Positions 27,535 through 37,724 of a stretch of DNA of 64,000 bases are shown in pieces. The stretch is from Vibrio sp. MEBiC08052. GTDB taxonomy: Bacteria > Pseudomonadota > Gammaproteobacteria > Enterobacterales > Vibrionaceae. The stretch is taken from NCBI RefSeq assembly GCF_001506075.1, contig NZ_KQ947475.1, positions 2,031,527 to 2,095,526 of the forward strand, given 5' to 3'. Position numbers and translations under genes: made by a program. Every line of letters begins with the position of its first letter. Positions within the stretch are counted from its first letter, which is position 1. The notes under the pieces are model-generated. The model made no database searches. It saw only the letters and a program-made list of their open reading frames with translations, and was not told the origin of the DNA.

Positions 27535-28854
27535 TCAGCTCGTTGCTTGTTCAACAACTTCATCGGTTGCAGTCACTTCATCGATAGGAAGCTGAATAAT
27601 AAATTCACTGCCGACCCCTATCTCACTCTGGACGGCAATTGTACCCTTATGCGTTTTAATAATCCCATAAGACACAGACAATCCCAGTCCCGTTCCTGAT
27701 CCAACGGCTTTCGTAGTAAAGAAAGGATCAAAGATGCGATCCTGAATTTCAGGCGGAATGCCTGTCCCCGTATCACGAATCCGAATTTCAACATAGTGAT
27801 CATTGGCTTGATGTACGGAGATATAAATCGTCCCTTCCCCTTCAATCGCCTGACTGGCGTTCAGTAAAACGTTCAGCAACACCTGATTGATTTGCATGGG
27901 CTGACAATAAACATCCGGAATATCAGCTTGGTAATCTTTTTCAATCGTAATACTGTACTTAATCTCGTTATGAATAATTTTCAGTGTCGATTCAATGCCA
28001 CTAACAAGGCTGGCATACCCCCACTCCGAACCATCAACATGTGAAAAATCTTTCAGGTTTTTCACAATAGACATCACTCGGGATGAACCTTCCAATGACT
28101 CCTGAATTAAATCTGATGTATCTTCCAAAATAAAGCTAACTTGCTGCTGATGTAACACGGCTTCACAATGTTCTGCCAACGCACTATCACCCGCTTCATC
28201 AATCATTTCTTTCATCGTATCAATGACTTGAGCCAAGCGTTGAAAGTAATCATGCAAAGTCTGAATATTCGATGTGATAAAACCGACCGGATTGTTAATC
28301 TCATGAGCAATCCCCGCTGATAACTGACCGATAGACGCCATTTTTTCAGATTGGATCAACTGCCCTTGAGTCTCTTCCAGTTTCCTAATCAACATTTTCT
28401 GTTCTTGATGCTCGATTTCCAACTGTTGTGAAATATTCCGCAGCTGTGCTTGCTGACTGGCTTGAATGGTCACGTCATAAATACAAAGACAAACATGCTC
28501 AATAGCACCATCTTCACTATGGATAGGAATCACTTCCAGATTTTGGAACATTTGCTCTTCTTCGCCTGAAACCGGGCGAGAACTTTTGAAAGGTAGGACG
28601 TGTGGTTTTTGTTCCCATGACGAAAAACTCGATGACTCAATCACTAATGCAGTATCAACCTTGCGCTTCAGATAGTCAGCGGACTGAGGAAAAAGCGTCA
28701 GAATGTTCTGCCCCTGCATCGTGTCACCCGCATAGATCGCCCGTGACTGAAAATATTCATTTGCTTTGATAATCACGTAATCATTGCGAATGATACACAA
28801 TGCAAAATTGAGCTGGTCTAATAGATCTGACAGCAATAACCGACTTTTAGCCAT
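27535..28854 (-). CDS. Soluble PAS histidine kinase (HEINNP type)
   Basis: 439 aa. The N-terminal PAS domain (about 8-130; NFALCIIRNDYVIIKANEYF, EHVCLCIYDVT) is followed by a coiled coil (135-175). The phospho-acceptor His is in GIAHEINNPVGFITSNIQTL, and the HATPase region has LLNASQAI, IRDTGTGIP, FDPFFTTK and GTGLGLSVSYGIIKTH. There are no membrane helices, so the signal is cytoplasmic, perhaps redox or a small molecule through PAS, which is inference. The gene begins eight bases after the CheC-like gene and is probably co-transcribed with it. Confidence 0.88.
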   Translation of the reverse strand: MAKSRLLLSDLLDQLNFALCIIRNDYVIIKANEYFQSRAIYAGDTMQGQNILTLFPQSADYLKRKVDTALVIESSSFSSWEQKPHVLPFKSSRPVSGEEEQMFQNLEVIPIHSEDGAIEHVCLCIYDVTIQASQQAQLRNISQQLEIEHQEQKMLIRKLEETQGQLIQSEKMASIGQLSAGIAHEINNPVGFITSNIQTLHDYFQRLAQVIDTMKEMIDEAGDSALAEHCEAVLHQQQVSFILEDTSDLIQESLEGSSRVMSIVKNLKDFSHVDGSEWGYASLVSGIESTLKIIHNEIKYSITIEKDYQADIPDVYCQPMQINQVLLNVLLNASQAIEGEGTIYISVHQANDHYVEIRIRDTGTGIPPEIQDRIFDPFFTTKAVGSGTGLGLSVSYGIIKTHKGTIAVQSEIGVGSEFIIQLPIDEVTATDEVVEQATS

Positions 28855-28862
28855 ACTGACTC

Positions 28863-29444
28863 CTATAATAATTCATCTAGGCGCTCAAGCATCCTGTCTA
28901 ATTCCCTATCAGCAAAACAGATAATGGTTCTCGCTGCAAACGAATCTTTTTCAATCAGAAACGAGATTTCCATAATCAGAGAAAGTTTCCACTCAGAGAC
29001 AGGTAAAGGCTGTTTCGAGGGCTCAAATAACACCGGTGGTTGCATTTTAGTTTTGACATCGATTTGTTCACACAAACCCTTGAGGCTTGCCCCAGACAAA
29101 ATATTTGAGATATCCAGAATACTTTCATCGACATTGATGGAATCGGAATTATGTCCTTTGGCTCGGTTCAGATCCACCACAATCTGTTGACATCCGAGGC
29201 GGCTGATCAAAGTAATCAGCTCACCATCCATACCACCAAAAAATGATTGCCGCGTATAATAGTAATCCATCTCAGATTTTTTCAGACGGGCTAAATCTTC
29301 ATCGGTGGCTAAACGAATATTCGGCACAGAAATCGTGACATGGAGATCCAGTAAGGTCGCGAGCTTATTCGCTGCTCTCCCCATCGATATATTCATAAAT
29401 TCTTGAAGCGCATCTTGATGATCTGCAGAAAAAACCGTATTCAT
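28863..29444 (-). CDS. CheC/CheX-like phosphatase-family protein
   Basis: 193-aa soluble protein. It has two CheC-type helices with the E-x2-N pattern: LQEFMNISMGRAANKLA (residues about 12-28) followed by a downstream Pro, and ESILDISNILSGASLKGL near 100-117. CheC proteins dephosphorylate CheY-type receivers. There is no CheD, CheA, CheW or receptor gene nearby, so the natural target is probably the single-domain receiver encoded immediately upstream, whose stop overlaps this start by four bases. Confidence 0.72.
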   Translation of the reverse strand: MNTVFSADHQDALQEFMNISMGRAANKLATLLDLHVTISVPNIRLATDEDLARLKKSEMDYYYTRQSFFGGMDGELITLISRLGCQQIVVDLNRAKGHNSDSINVDESILDISNILSGASLKGLCEQIDVKTKMQPPVLFEPSKQPLPVSEWKLSLIMEISFLIEKDSFAARTIICFADRELDRMLERLDELL

Positions 29445-29806
29445 AGCAATCCTACCCCATGTAATACATGTTCTAATTGTGTTGGGTCTAACGGTTTCTG
29501 AACAAATGACGCAGCACCTAATTGTTTTACTCTTTCCTGAGAATAAGGTTGAATATCCGCACTAATCACGATCACCACAGTTTTTGCATCAATTTGATGC
29601 AGGTACTCCAAAACCTGAAAACCATCCATTTCAGGCATGGTTAAATCGAGAAACATGACATCCGCTAGTCCCTGATTATAATTGCTGATCGCTTCTTTAC
29701 CGTTCGACGCTTCATGAATACTCACATCCCACCGTTCAGGTAACGCTCTCATCACTGACTTACGCGACATTTTTGAATCATCTGCTATCGTTACATTAAT
29801 CGCCAT
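29441..29806 (-). CDS. Single-domain CheY-like response regulator
   Basis: 121-aa receiver with nothing attached: the acidic pocket ADDSKMSRKS, the acceptor Asp in VMFLDLTMPEMDG, the conserved Ser in VIVISADIQ and Lys in FVQKPLDP. The start at 29806 (MAINVT) is preferred because GAGGGGAG then sits at proper spacing; an ATG two codons upstream is too close to it. Four-base overlap with the CheC-like gene implies coupling. It probably shuttles phosphate between the two kinases and the Hpt protein, or controls an unlinked target. Confidence 0.85.
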   Translation of the reverse strand: MAINVTIADDSKMSRKSVMRALPERWDVSIHEASNGKEAISNYNQGLADVMFLDLTMPEMDGFQVLEYLHQIDAKTVVIVISADIQPYSQERVKQLGAASFVQKPLDPTQLEHVLHGVGLL

Positions 29807-29885
29807 TGGCATCTCCCCTCACATTCAAAAAATTATCAACGCTGTTGTGATATTGTTTATCATCATATTGTTTTTAATCATTTTG

Positions 29886-31040
29886 TTATGCTGTTTCTAA
29901 TAATAATGGGATCAGTGTCAACACAACATCACGGACAAAATCGGGCAGTTGCTCAGCGACTTGCTTGAATTGTACTTCTGTCTTGAATTTCTCAACCATA
30001 TAAGCCAAGCCGACAATGCTGCCATATATGACCGTCTCATTCTGACTAAGAAAATCGATATGGCTCTGAGATAAAATAATGTCACCGATATCAATATCAT
30101 ATCCCCATAGAATCAGCAGATAAGCAGCAGCAACGTGGTGGTCATAGTAACCTTCCTGCAACCCCAAGTATGTTTTGATGTTTTCAAGTGTCGCACCTTC
30201 TTCCAGAACGAGCAGTGTGCCGATAGACGTTAATAGACTGGCAACAAACACTTTATCCTGTTCACGACGGGCGAAGTTCATCTCTTTCGCGAGCAACCTC
30301 GCAATAGATCCGACCTTCAAGGCTCGTTCTGCGACCAGCTTATGCTGGCTCGGAGAAACCCGGTGATGAGGAATTTGAGTTAATAAAGAAACCGCAATCG
30401 TTTCAATCAATGTCGCCCCTAATCGACTGACCGCTTCAGAGAGTGAATCGGTATGTCTTCTGAACCCAAAGTACGATGAATTGGCAATTTGAAATATCCG
30501 CGCAACTAACGAAGGTTCATGACTGATAACCCCAGCCATTAAATGCATATCACAATTGGGAGAAGCGATAACATTCTGCAATTCACGAACGGTATTCGGC
30601 AATACTGGCAAACCGGATAAAGACCCTAACTTCTGACGACACTCGGCATTAAACGGCATTTTATGCAAGCGTTCTGCACACTGAAATAGGTGTTCAAAAT
30701 CTTCTTGAGTAAATGGTTTTGGTAAGACGAAGTGGGCATAACCGTGTGCTTTTTGAGGCAATTCTTGCGTTGTATCACCAGTCAACAGCACTCGGATTGA
30801 CTCCGGCAAATTCATTTTGACTTCATTGAGCAACGCATCGCCACGCTTCTTTGGCATCAATAGATCAGAAATAAAGATCGCCGGATGATCAATTTCAGAA
30901 GCTGCCATGATCTCCTCCCACCGCATCGGCTCATCAAGGAGAAGAAACCGCCATTCGGGACGTAAACGACGAACCAGACGGCCAATGGCTTTCAGCATAA
31001 ATTCATCGTCATCAACACATACAACTTCAAGACTTGCCAT
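29886..31040 (-). CDS. Response regulator with HDOD domain
   Basis: 384 aa. The receiver (1-120) has VCVDDDEFML, the acceptor Asp in AIFISDLLMPKKRGD and FVLPKPFTQED. The HDOD domain (about 135-330) has GSLSGLPVLPNTVRELQNVI, MAGVISHEPSLVARIFQIANSSYFG (given here in two stretches of the same helix pair) and SLSEAVSRLGATLIETIAV. HDOD domains are HD-superfamily relatives without the catalytic pair, used as signalling scaffolds. It lies ten bases after the Hpt gene in the same operon. Confidence 0.87.
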   Translation of the reverse strand: MASLEVVCVDDDEFMLKAIGRLVRRLRPEWRFLLLDEPMRWEEIMAASEIDHPAIFISDLLMPKKRGDALLNEVKMNLPESIRVLLTGDTTQELPQKAHGYAHFVLPKPFTQEDFEHLFQCAERLHKMPFNAECRQKLGSLSGLPVLPNTVRELQNVIASPNCDMHLMAGVISHEPSLVARIFQIANSSYFGFRRHTDSLSEAVSRLGATLIETIAVSLLTQIPHHRVSPSQHKLVAERALKVGSIARLLAKEMNFARREQDKVFVASLLTSIGTLLVLEEGATLENIKTYLGLQEGYYDHHVAAAYLLILWGYDIDIGDIILSQSHIDFLSQNETVIYGSIVGLAYMVEKFKTEVQFKQVAEQLPDFVRDVVLTLIPLLLETA

Positions 31041-31050
31041 AGACCAATCC

Positions 31051-31410
31051 TTAACTCGCAGAATCCAAATAATGGTTAATCTCTCGTGTCAACTCATGAC
31101 ACCATTGTTCAACCACACTGAGCTGAGTCGTCTGCGCACAAATGTTATTCGCTTCATTAAGCGAATCCGTTTCAATCTTTTGGAGGACCTCAGCCAGCTC
31201 ATCCGCACCAATAAAGCGGGCTGATGATTTCATCCGGTGAGATGTCATTCTGACATGTTGTACATCGCCTTCCTGCCAATACAATTGCAGTTGGGACAAA
31301 GACTCGCCCAGTGACGTTAGATAACCACTAAGCATCTCACCAACATTCTCTTCACCAACCATGTCTGCAACCCTTGCCGGCTGGAAATACTGTAAGTCCG
31401 CCATGATCAT
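31051..31410 (-). CDS. Histidine phosphotransfer (Hpt) domain protein
   Basis: 119-aa all-helical stand-alone Hpt. The phosphorylatable His is in HRMKSSARFIGADELAEVL. It is the first gene of the phosphorelay cluster, ten bases before the REC-HDOD gene. Stand-alone Hpt proteins pass phosphate between receivers, so it fits as the relay between the cluster's kinases and response regulators. The second ATG (MADLQ, residue 3) could be the true start. Confidence 0.82.
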   Translation of the reverse strand: MIMADLQYFQPARVADMVGEENVGEMLSGYLTSLGESLSQLQLYWQEGDVQHVRMTSHRMKSSARFIGADELAEVLQKIETDSLNEANNICAQTTQLSVVEQWCHELTREINHYLDSAS

Positions 31411-31562
31411 TCCCCAAGGTAACTGAGCTAAAAATCGATACGTGAAATTTACGAACGCTGTTTTCTCAATGCGTTAGGTTTAGTGTAGCTGATTCTCAGC
31501 AACGCGAAGGGCCAAAACAGTGCGCCTGTTAACGAAATCTCAATGTCCTGTCAGGGAGAAAT

Positions 31563-31594
31563 AAAAAATCCCCCGAAAATTGCTTCCGAGGGAT
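31563..31594 (-). terminator. Intrinsic terminator of qorB
   Basis: On the minus strand ATCCCTCGG pairs with CCGGGGGAT-like bases (one mismatch) and is followed by TTTTTTATTT, 40 bases past the qorB stop. Confidence 0.75.
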
Positions 31595-31633
31595 AATCGA
31601 TGCGACAACTATCACAACATACTATCGATACCG

Positions 31634-32497
31634 CTACTCAGTAATCCCTGACAGCGTCTCTTTAATCGTCACACCAATCGGTGTGCTTGGCCGACCCAGA
31701 AGCTGACTGAGATCTATTGATGTACTAAATAGATCTCCCGCAGACGCCCCGATTTCAGAGTTTCCTAACACCATCGGAAGTGGTTCCGGGACACCAGCAC
31801 TTTCCAACGCGTGAACATAGTCGGCTTCAGACAGATTCTGATAAGCAATTGATTGTCCCGTTGCTTCGGACAGATAATCCGCAAATTCAGCTAGTGTGAA
31901 ACCATGATCACCGGCCAGTTCGTAGACTTTGCCGGCCTGTCCCTCGCGTGTCAGGACATCCGCTGCTGCTTCAGCATAATCGCGGCGGGGCGCAGAGGAA
32001 ATACGACCGTCTCCGACACACCCAATCATCATACCCTGTTTCAAAATCGCTGGAATCCCCATGGTATAATTTTCCGAATACCAGCCATTTCTCAAAATCA
32101 CCGCGGGGAGTCCGGATTCTTGAATCAGAGCTTCCGTCGCGACATGTTCTTCGGCCAACATCAAGGAAGAACGATCGGCATTCAAAATACTGGTATAAGC
32201 CAGTAAAGTAACGTTCGCTGCTTTCGCCGCCTCAATGACGGTACGATGCTGCTCAACGCGCTGTCCGACTTCACTGGAAGAAATCAGCAGCACCTTATTC
32301 ACACCGGCAAACGCCTCACACCATGAGTCAGGTTGTGTGTAATCCGCATACCGGACCTGAACCCCTAGTTTGGCCAAATCCTGTGCTTTATGAACATCGC
32401 GAACCACCGCGACAATTTGTGATGCGGGCACTTTCTGTAGTAAAACCTCAATCACGAGACGGCCCAGTTGGCCGGTTGCTCCAGTAATCGCTAACAT
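31634..32497 (-). CDS. qorB: NAD(P)H:quinone oxidoreductase QorB (NmrA-like SDR)
   Basis: 287-aa atypical short-chain dehydrogenase. The NADPH-binding glycine motif is MLAITGATGQLGRLVIEVLL. It matches E. coli QorB through VPASQIVAVVRD, VLLISSSEVGQRVEQHR, LRNGWYSENYT, GKVYELAGD and YQNLSEADYVHAL. The enzyme reduces quinones and is thought to protect against quinone stress. It is divergent from the HxlR-type regulator gene, an arrangement conserved in E. coli (ytfG/ytfH), and has its own terminator. Confidence 0.92.
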   Translation of the reverse strand: MLAITGATGQLGRLVIEVLLQKVPASQIVAVVRDVHKAQDLAKLGVQVRYADYTQPDSWCEAFAGVNKVLLISSSEVGQRVEQHRTVIEAAKAANVTLLAYTSILNADRSSLMLAEEHVATEALIQESGLPAVILRNGWYSENYTMGIPAILKQGMMIGCVGDGRISSAPRRDYAEAAADVLTREGQAGKVYELAGDHGFTLAEFADYLSEATGQSIAYQNLSEADYVHALESAGVPEPLPMVLGNSEIGASAGDLFSTSIDLSQLLGRPSTPIGVTIKETLSGITE

Positions 32498-32656
32498 AAT
32501 TTCTCCTTTTGCTTTGACTTGTTATCGTCTCTAAATCAACTATACAACCACGGCCATAATGACTATTGAGCATGATGGATTGATTGCTCACCAGGCCGAC
32601 TGATCCTATAATAAAATCAAAACTAACTTTTAGTAAGTACGCACAAAAAGGTAAGT

Positions 32657-33079
32657 ATGAAAAAAATATCTCAGCTTGAACAATATCAGCGCGGTAATGT
32701 CTTTATCGCACAATGTCCGTCCCGGGAGATACTCAACCATATCACCAGCCGTTGGGGGATTTTGGTATTAATTGCTTTGAATGACGGTGCGCGACATCGC
32801 TTTAGTGAACTCAGGAAGAGAATTATGGGGATTAGTGAAAAAATGCTGTCGCAGACGCTGCAAACCTTAGAACGTGATGGTTTTCTGACACGGATTGCCC
32901 ATCCTGTAGTACCACCTCATGTCGAATATCAGCTCACCCCGCATGGCCATACCGTGACACAAAAAGCAGCGGTTCTTGTCGAATGGCTCGAAGACAATAT
33001 TATCGATATCCAGAGTATTCAACATCAATATGATCAGGCGCGGATGATGTGCGAATCATCACTTCAGGCAAAAAAATAA
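32657..33079 (+). CDS. qorR: HxlR-family redox regulator QorR
   Basis: 140-aa winged-helix regulator with the HxlR core CPSREILNHITSRWGILVLI, FSELRKRIMGISEKMLSQTL and PVVPPHVEYQLTPHG, closely matching E. coli YtfH/QorR. The N-terminal cysteine in CPSRE is the conserved residue that senses oxidants in QorR/YodB proteins. It is divergent from qorB across 159 bases, so it most likely represses qorB and itself. I did not find a clear palindrome to name as operator. Confidence 0.88.
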   Translation: MKKISQLEQYQRGNVFIAQCPSREILNHITSRWGILVLIALNDGARHRFSELRKRIMGISEKMLSQTLQTLERDGFLTRIAHPVVPPHVEYQLTPHGHTVTQKAAVLVEWLEDNIIDIQSIQHQYDQARMMCESSLQAKK

Positions 33080-33098
33080 GCGTGCCGACAGCACGCTT
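33070..33098 (-). terminator. Terminator between converging qorR and the RND operon
   Basis: The perfect eight-base-pair stem AAGCGTGC / GCACGCTT overlaps the qorR stop. On the minus strand it is followed by a run of T residues, so it chiefly ends the efflux operon. Confidence 0.8.
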
Positions 33099-33133
33099 AT
33101 TCATCACAAACAAGTAATGTTCAGTCTCATCAT

Positions 33134-34576
33134 TTATTGATCAATTGTTTCCAAAACTGATGAGACCTGAGTAGACTTTTGCTGATCAGCGGCACGCCAA
33201 CCACCACCGAGTGCTTTATATAAATTGACCCGGCTCAGCAGTAAATTCAAATGCGATGCCAGTTCACTCTCCCGGGCACTAAATAATGACCGTTGTGCGT
33301 CCAGTAAGTCCATATAACTGTCATTGCCTTTTTCATAGCGCATTTTTGCCAGCTCGTAATACTCTTGGTTTGCAGCCATATTATTCTGCTGAGCTTGCCA
33401 CTCTTCCAGATAATACGTCTGCCCTAACAAAGCATCAGAAACTTCTTTAAACGCAGTTTCAATCGCCTGCTGATAAGCAACTATCGAGCGCTGCTTCTTA
33501 ATCTTTGCCACATCCAGAGAGGCTTGATTACTCCCCCAATCGAAGATAGGTAAAGAGATAGACGGTGAAAATTGCCAATACCCCGAATCCGAGTTAAATA
33601 ACCCCGACAGAGAATTACTGGCACTGCCGGCATTTGCCGTTAAACGAATACTCGGGAAAAATGCAGCACGTGCCGCACCGATGTTCGCATTGGCTGCCTT
33701 AAGTGTATGTTCAGCCGCCAGAATATCAGGACGCTTGAGTAACAGCTCTGATGACGTGCCAACTTGCAGCGCTGACAGCATTTGCCCGCTTTCATCAGGC
33801 AAACGGCCATCAATGTACTGCATGATCGGAGCACCGACCAGCTGCCGCAACACATTGTAACCCTTCGCAACCGCCAGTTTGTACTGCGCTTGCTTCGCCT
33901 GTGCACTATGTAATGCGGTCTTACTTTGTGCGAGCGTCAAGGCATCACTATATCCGGCATCATAGCGCGTTTGCACCAGTGACAAGGTTTCCTGATAGGC
34001 ATCAACCGTTTCTGTCGTTAATGTCAGCAACTCTTGGTTGGTCAGCAAATTCATGTAGGCACTGGCAATTTCACTAATCAGCGCAATCACGGTACTGCGA
34101 CGATTCTCATCCTGAGACAGATAACTCTCAAGCGCCTGCTCACTCAGGTTTTGTACCCGGCCAAACAGATCCAACTCATAACTCGTCACACCGACCGTTG
34201 CTTTATACTGCGAAGAATATGACTTGCCATTGCCTGTATTTGCATCAGAAAAACGTGTTCTCGAACCGCTTCCCGAGGCGTCCAGCCCCGGATAGCGTTC
34301 AGCATCCTGAATTCGGTATGTGGCTCGCAAAGAAGCAACATTCAGCAATGTTGTTTTCAAGTCTTTATTATTTGCCAGCGCTAACTCAATCAGCGATTGT
34401 AACCGCTCATCCGGCATGAAAGTACGCCAGTCAGGCAGCTCGGTTTCCGCCGTCTGACTTGCTTCAACACCTTGCCACCCTTGTGTTGACGGGGGTTCTG
34501 GCTGCTGATAATCCGGCGCCAGACTACAGCCACTTAAAACAGCAGTCATTATCAGCGGCAGTAACTTAATTTGCAT
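33134..34576 (-). CDS. Outer-membrane efflux lipoprotein (OprM/NodT family)
   Basis: 480-aa outer-membrane channel of a tripartite pump. A lipoprotein signal ends in LSGC (Cys 17), and the body contains the two TolC-like repeats rich in helical Q/A/L segments ([19 protein letters not shown]-type near 75-95; [39 protein letters not shown]). It is the third gene of the operon and its start overlaps the end of the RND gene by 11 bases, so it is dedicated to this pump rather than sharing TolC. Confidence 0.9.
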   Translation of the reverse strand: MQIKLLPLIMTAVLSGCSLAPDYQQPEPPSTQGWQGVEASQTAETELPDWRTFMPDERLQSLIELALANNKDLKTTLLNVASLRATYRIQDAERYPGLDASGSGSRTRFSDANTGNGKSYSSQYKATVGVTSYELDLFGRVQNLSEQALESYLSQDENRRSTVIALISEIASAYMNLLTNQELLTLTTETVDAYQETLSLVQTRYDAGYSDALTLAQSKTALHSAQAKQAQYKLAVAKGYNVLRQLVGAPIMQYIDGRLPDESGQMLSALQVGTSSELLLKRPDILAAEHTLKAANANIGAARAAFFPSIRLTANAGSASNSLSGLFNSDSGYWQFSPSISLPIFDWGSNQASLDVAKIKKQRSIVAYQQAIETAFKEVSDALLGQTYYLEEWQAQQNNMAANQEYYELAKMRYEKGNDSYMDLLDAQRSLFSARESELASHLNLLLSRVNLYKALGGGWRAADQQKSTQVSSVLETIDQ

Positions 34577-37500
34577 CTGACTTATCCTCCACGGCAGGAG
34601 CGGCAGAGAAATCGCCTCTTGGTTTAGTGCGGAACAAACGCATCACCAAGACAAAGAACACCGGAACAAAGAAAATAGACAACACCGTGGCAGACACCAT
34701 GCCGCCGACAACCCCCCAACCAATCGCATTCCGGCTGGCAGCCCCCGCACCACTACTCAGTGCCAACGGTAAAACCCCCAGAATAAATGCAAAAGAGGTC
34801 ATCAGAATCGGACGTAAACGCATCCGACAAGCTTCAACGGTTGCTTTGAACAGATCCATGCCCTCATCATATTGGGCTTTGGCGAACTCAACGATCAGAA
34901 TCGCGTTTTTCGCCGATAAACCAATCGTCGTCAACAGCCCGACCTGAAAGTAAACATCATTCGCTAATCCTTTCAGGGTGGTCGCCAACACGGCCCCGAA
35001 AATCCCCAACGGCACAATCAAAATCACCGAGAAAGGAACACTCCAACTTTCATAAAGTGCAGCCAGACAGAGGAATACGATAAGCAAAGAAATACCATAC
35101 AGTAACGAGGCTTGGGAACCGGACTGTCTTTCCTGATACGAAGATCCACTCCATTCCACATCAAAGCCTTTTGGCAACTGGTGAACCATTTTTTCAATCT
35201 CAAGCATCGCCTCACCAGAACTCTTTCCGGGCGCAGCCGAACCTTGAATGTTGACCGCAGGGGAAGCATTAAAGCGCTCCAGTCGTGGCGATCCATAAGT
35301 CCAGTACGTTTTGGCAAAGGCGTTAAACGGCACCATGTCCCCCTCGGAATTGCGAACATGCCACAGATCGAAGTCTTCAGGATTCATCCGAAATGGCGCA
35401 TCAGCCTGAACGTACACTTTCTTAATCCGCCCGTTATCGACAAAGTCGTTCACATAAGTCGAACCCCATGCAGTCGATAAGGTTGAGTTAATATCATTCA
35501 CAGAAACGCCCATTGCCATCGCTTTTTCATAATCGATATCAATTCGGAGCTGAGCGGTATCTTCCATCCCGTTTGGCCGGACAGACACCAGATTCGGGTT
35601 CTTCGCTGCCATTCCCAACAGTTGGTTACGAGCCTGAATCAATGCCTCATGACCAAGGTTGCCCCGGTCAACCAGATAAGCATCAAAGCCACTGGCTGTT
35701 CCCAACGAAATAATCGGTGGCAAGTTGAACGCAAATATTTGCGCTTCTTTGATCTGTCCTAAAGCGCCCCATGCTCGCCCGATAATGGCTTCGACGGACT
35801 GTGAAGGCTTGGTTCGTTGACTCCAGTCAGTGAGTTTGACGAATGCCAGCCCCATATTCTGACCGCGACCGGCAAAACTAAACCCTGCAACAGTAAAGAC
35901 CGAGGCCACATCATCTTTTTCATCTTGCAAGAAGTGACCCCGGATTTTCTCCATTACGTTGAGTGTCCGTTCTTGCGTTGCACCGGAAGGTAGTTTAACC
36001 ATCACCATTAAGACACCCTGATCTTCATCAGGCAAAAATGAAGTCGGTAGTTTGTGCCACAACAAACCTAAGCCACCGACGATTAAGACATAAACTACCA
36101 GATATCTGATTTTCTGATGAATTCCTTTTTCGACCGTGCCTTTATAACGCACAGTTCCCTGATTAAACAATCGGTTAAACAGGCCAATCGGTCCGCGTTT
36201 TGCCTGATGACTACCTTCTGAAAGCGGCTTTAGAATCGTCGCACACAGTGCCGGTGTAAGGATCATCGCCACCAACACAGACAGCGCCATAGAAGAAACA
36301 ATCGTCAAGGAGAACTGCCGGTAAATCGCCCCGGCGGCACCACCAAAGAAAGCCATCGGAATAAATACCGCACTCAGAACCAGAGCAATACCAACCAATG
36401 CACCGGTAATCTGCCCCATCGACTTACGGGTTGCTTCTAATGGCGATAAACCATCCTCAGCCATCACCCGTTCGACGTTCTCGACCACGACAATTGCGTC
36501 ATCCACCAACAGACCGATCGCCAGCACCAACCCAAACATCGTCAGAGTATTAATCGAAAAGCCGAAGGCAGCCATGATGCCCATCGTCCCCAATAACACC
36601 ACCGGTACCGCAATGGTCGGAATCAGAGTCGCACGGAAGTTTTGCAAGAAGAGGTACATGACCAAAAAGACCAGCACGACCGCTTCAATCAGGGTATGAA
36701 CCACCTCTTCAATCGAAATTTTAACGAATGGGGTCGTGTCATACGGATAAACAATTTTCAGAGAGTTGGGGAAGAATTGTTTCAATTCTGCCATTTTGGC
36801 ACGCACAGCATCCGCTGTATCCAGTGCATTGGCGCCTGTCGCAAGCCGAATCGCCAGACCGGTCGCCGGTAAACCATTAAACTCAGCAACAGCGGCATAA
36901 CTTTCACCACCGATTTCAATGCGCGCAACATCCTGCAAACGAATTTGAGAACCATCCGTATCAACTTTAAGCAGAATATTTTTAAAATCTTTTACGCTCT
37001 TCAGACGCCCCTGAGCCGTGATCGTTGCAGTCAGTTGCTGCCCTTTCACCGCAGGTGTACCACCCAACTCACCGACGGATACCTGCGTATTCTGAGCTTT
37101 AATAGCACTGAGAACATCGCTGGAAGTCAGACTGAACTTATTCAGTTTATGTGGATCCAGCCAGATTCTCATCGCATGTTGCGCCCCAAACACTTGGGTT
37201 TCACCGACACCTTGAACACGGCTAATCGGATCTTTCACGTTTGAGACGATATAATCCGCGATACCGGTATTATTCATGCTGCCATCAGATGAGATAAAGC
37301 CAATCACCATCAAGAAGCTACTGGTCGATTTTGCAACCGTAATCCCCCGGGTCACAACCGACTCAGGCAGCGACGATTCAACAGCAGACAATTTATTCTG
37401 TACTTGAACCTGTGCAATATCCGGGTCTGTCCCCGTCGCAAACGTCAGACTAATAGAAAATGAACCGGACGAATCACTGTTGGAAGACATATACAGTAGG

Positions 37501-37721
37501 TTATCGATACCATTCATATTTTGTTCGATAACCTGCGTCACACTATTTTCCACGGTTTTCGCAGATGCACCGACGTAAACACCAGAAATGCTAACCGCTG
37601 GTGGTGCAATCTGCGGATACTGTTCAATCGGTAAAGTTTTGATGGACAGAACACCGGCCAGCATGATCACGATCGCAATCACCCATGCAAAAATCGGTCT
37701 GTCGATAAAAAAGCGAACCAT
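34566..37721 (-). CDS. RND multidrug efflux transporter (HAE-1, AcrB-like)
   Basis: 1051-aa inner-membrane proton antiporter, near AcrB's 1049. Twelve membrane helices, with two large periplasmic loops after helices 1 and 7. The N-terminus [17 protein letters not shown] is typical. The proton-relay aspartates in helix 4 are in [18 protein letters not shown], and the helix-10 Lys is in [34 protein letters not shown] and the closing [12 protein letters not shown] also fit. It is probably exporting drugs, bile-like compounds or solvents; the substrate range cannot be read from sequence. Four bases separate it from the adaptor gene. Confidence 0.94.
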   Translation of the reverse strand: MVRFFIDRPIFAWVIAIVIMLAGVLSIKTLPIEQYPQIAPPAVSISGVYVGASAKTVENSVTQVIEQNMNGIDNLLYMSSNSDSSGSFSISLTFATGTDPDIAQVQVQNKLSAVESSLPESVVTRGITVAKSTSSFLMVIGFISSDGSMNNTGIADYIVSNVKDPISRVQGVGETQVFGAQHAMRIWLDPHKLNKFSLTSSDVLSAIKAQNTQVSVGELGGTPAVKGQQLTATITAQGRLKSVKDFKNILLKVDTDGSQIRLQDVARIEIGGESYAAVAEFNGLPATGLAIRLATGANALDTADAVRAKMAELKQFFPNSLKIVYPYDTTPFVKISIEEVVHTLIEAVVLVFLVMYLFLQNFRATLIPTIAVPVVLLGTMGIMAAFGFSINTLTMFGLVLAIGLLVDDAIVVVENVERVMAEDGLSPLEATRKSMGQITGALVGIALVLSAVFIPMAFFGGAAGAIYRQFSLTIVSSMALSVLVAMILTPALCATILKPLSEGSHQAKRGPIGLFNRLFNQGTVRYKGTVEKGIHQKIRYLVVYVLIVGGLGLLWHKLPTSFLPDEDQGVLMVMVKLPSGATQERTLNVMEKIRGHFLQDEKDDVASVFTVAGFSFAGRGQNMGLAFVKLTDWSQRTKPSQSVEAIIGRAWGALGQIKEAQIFAFNLPPIISLGTASGFDAYLVDRGNLGHEALIQARNQLLGMAAKNPNLVSVRPNGMEDTAQLRIDIDYEKAMAMGVSVNDINSTLSTAWGSTYVNDFVDNGRIKKVYVQADAPFRMNPEDFDLWHVRNSEGDMVPFNAFAKTYWTYGSPRLERFNASPAVNIQGSAAPGKSSGEAMLEIEKMVHQLPKGFDVEWSGSSYQERQSGSQASLLYGISLLIVFLCLAALYESWSVPFSVILIVPLGIFGAVLATTLKGLANDVYFQVGLLTTIGLSAKNAILIVEFAKAQYDEGMDLFKATVEACRMRLRPILMTSFAFILGVLPLALSSGAGAASRNAIGWGVVGGMVSATVLSIFFVPVFFVLVMRLFRTKPRGDFSAAPAVEDKSDAN

Positions 37722-37724
37722 ATA

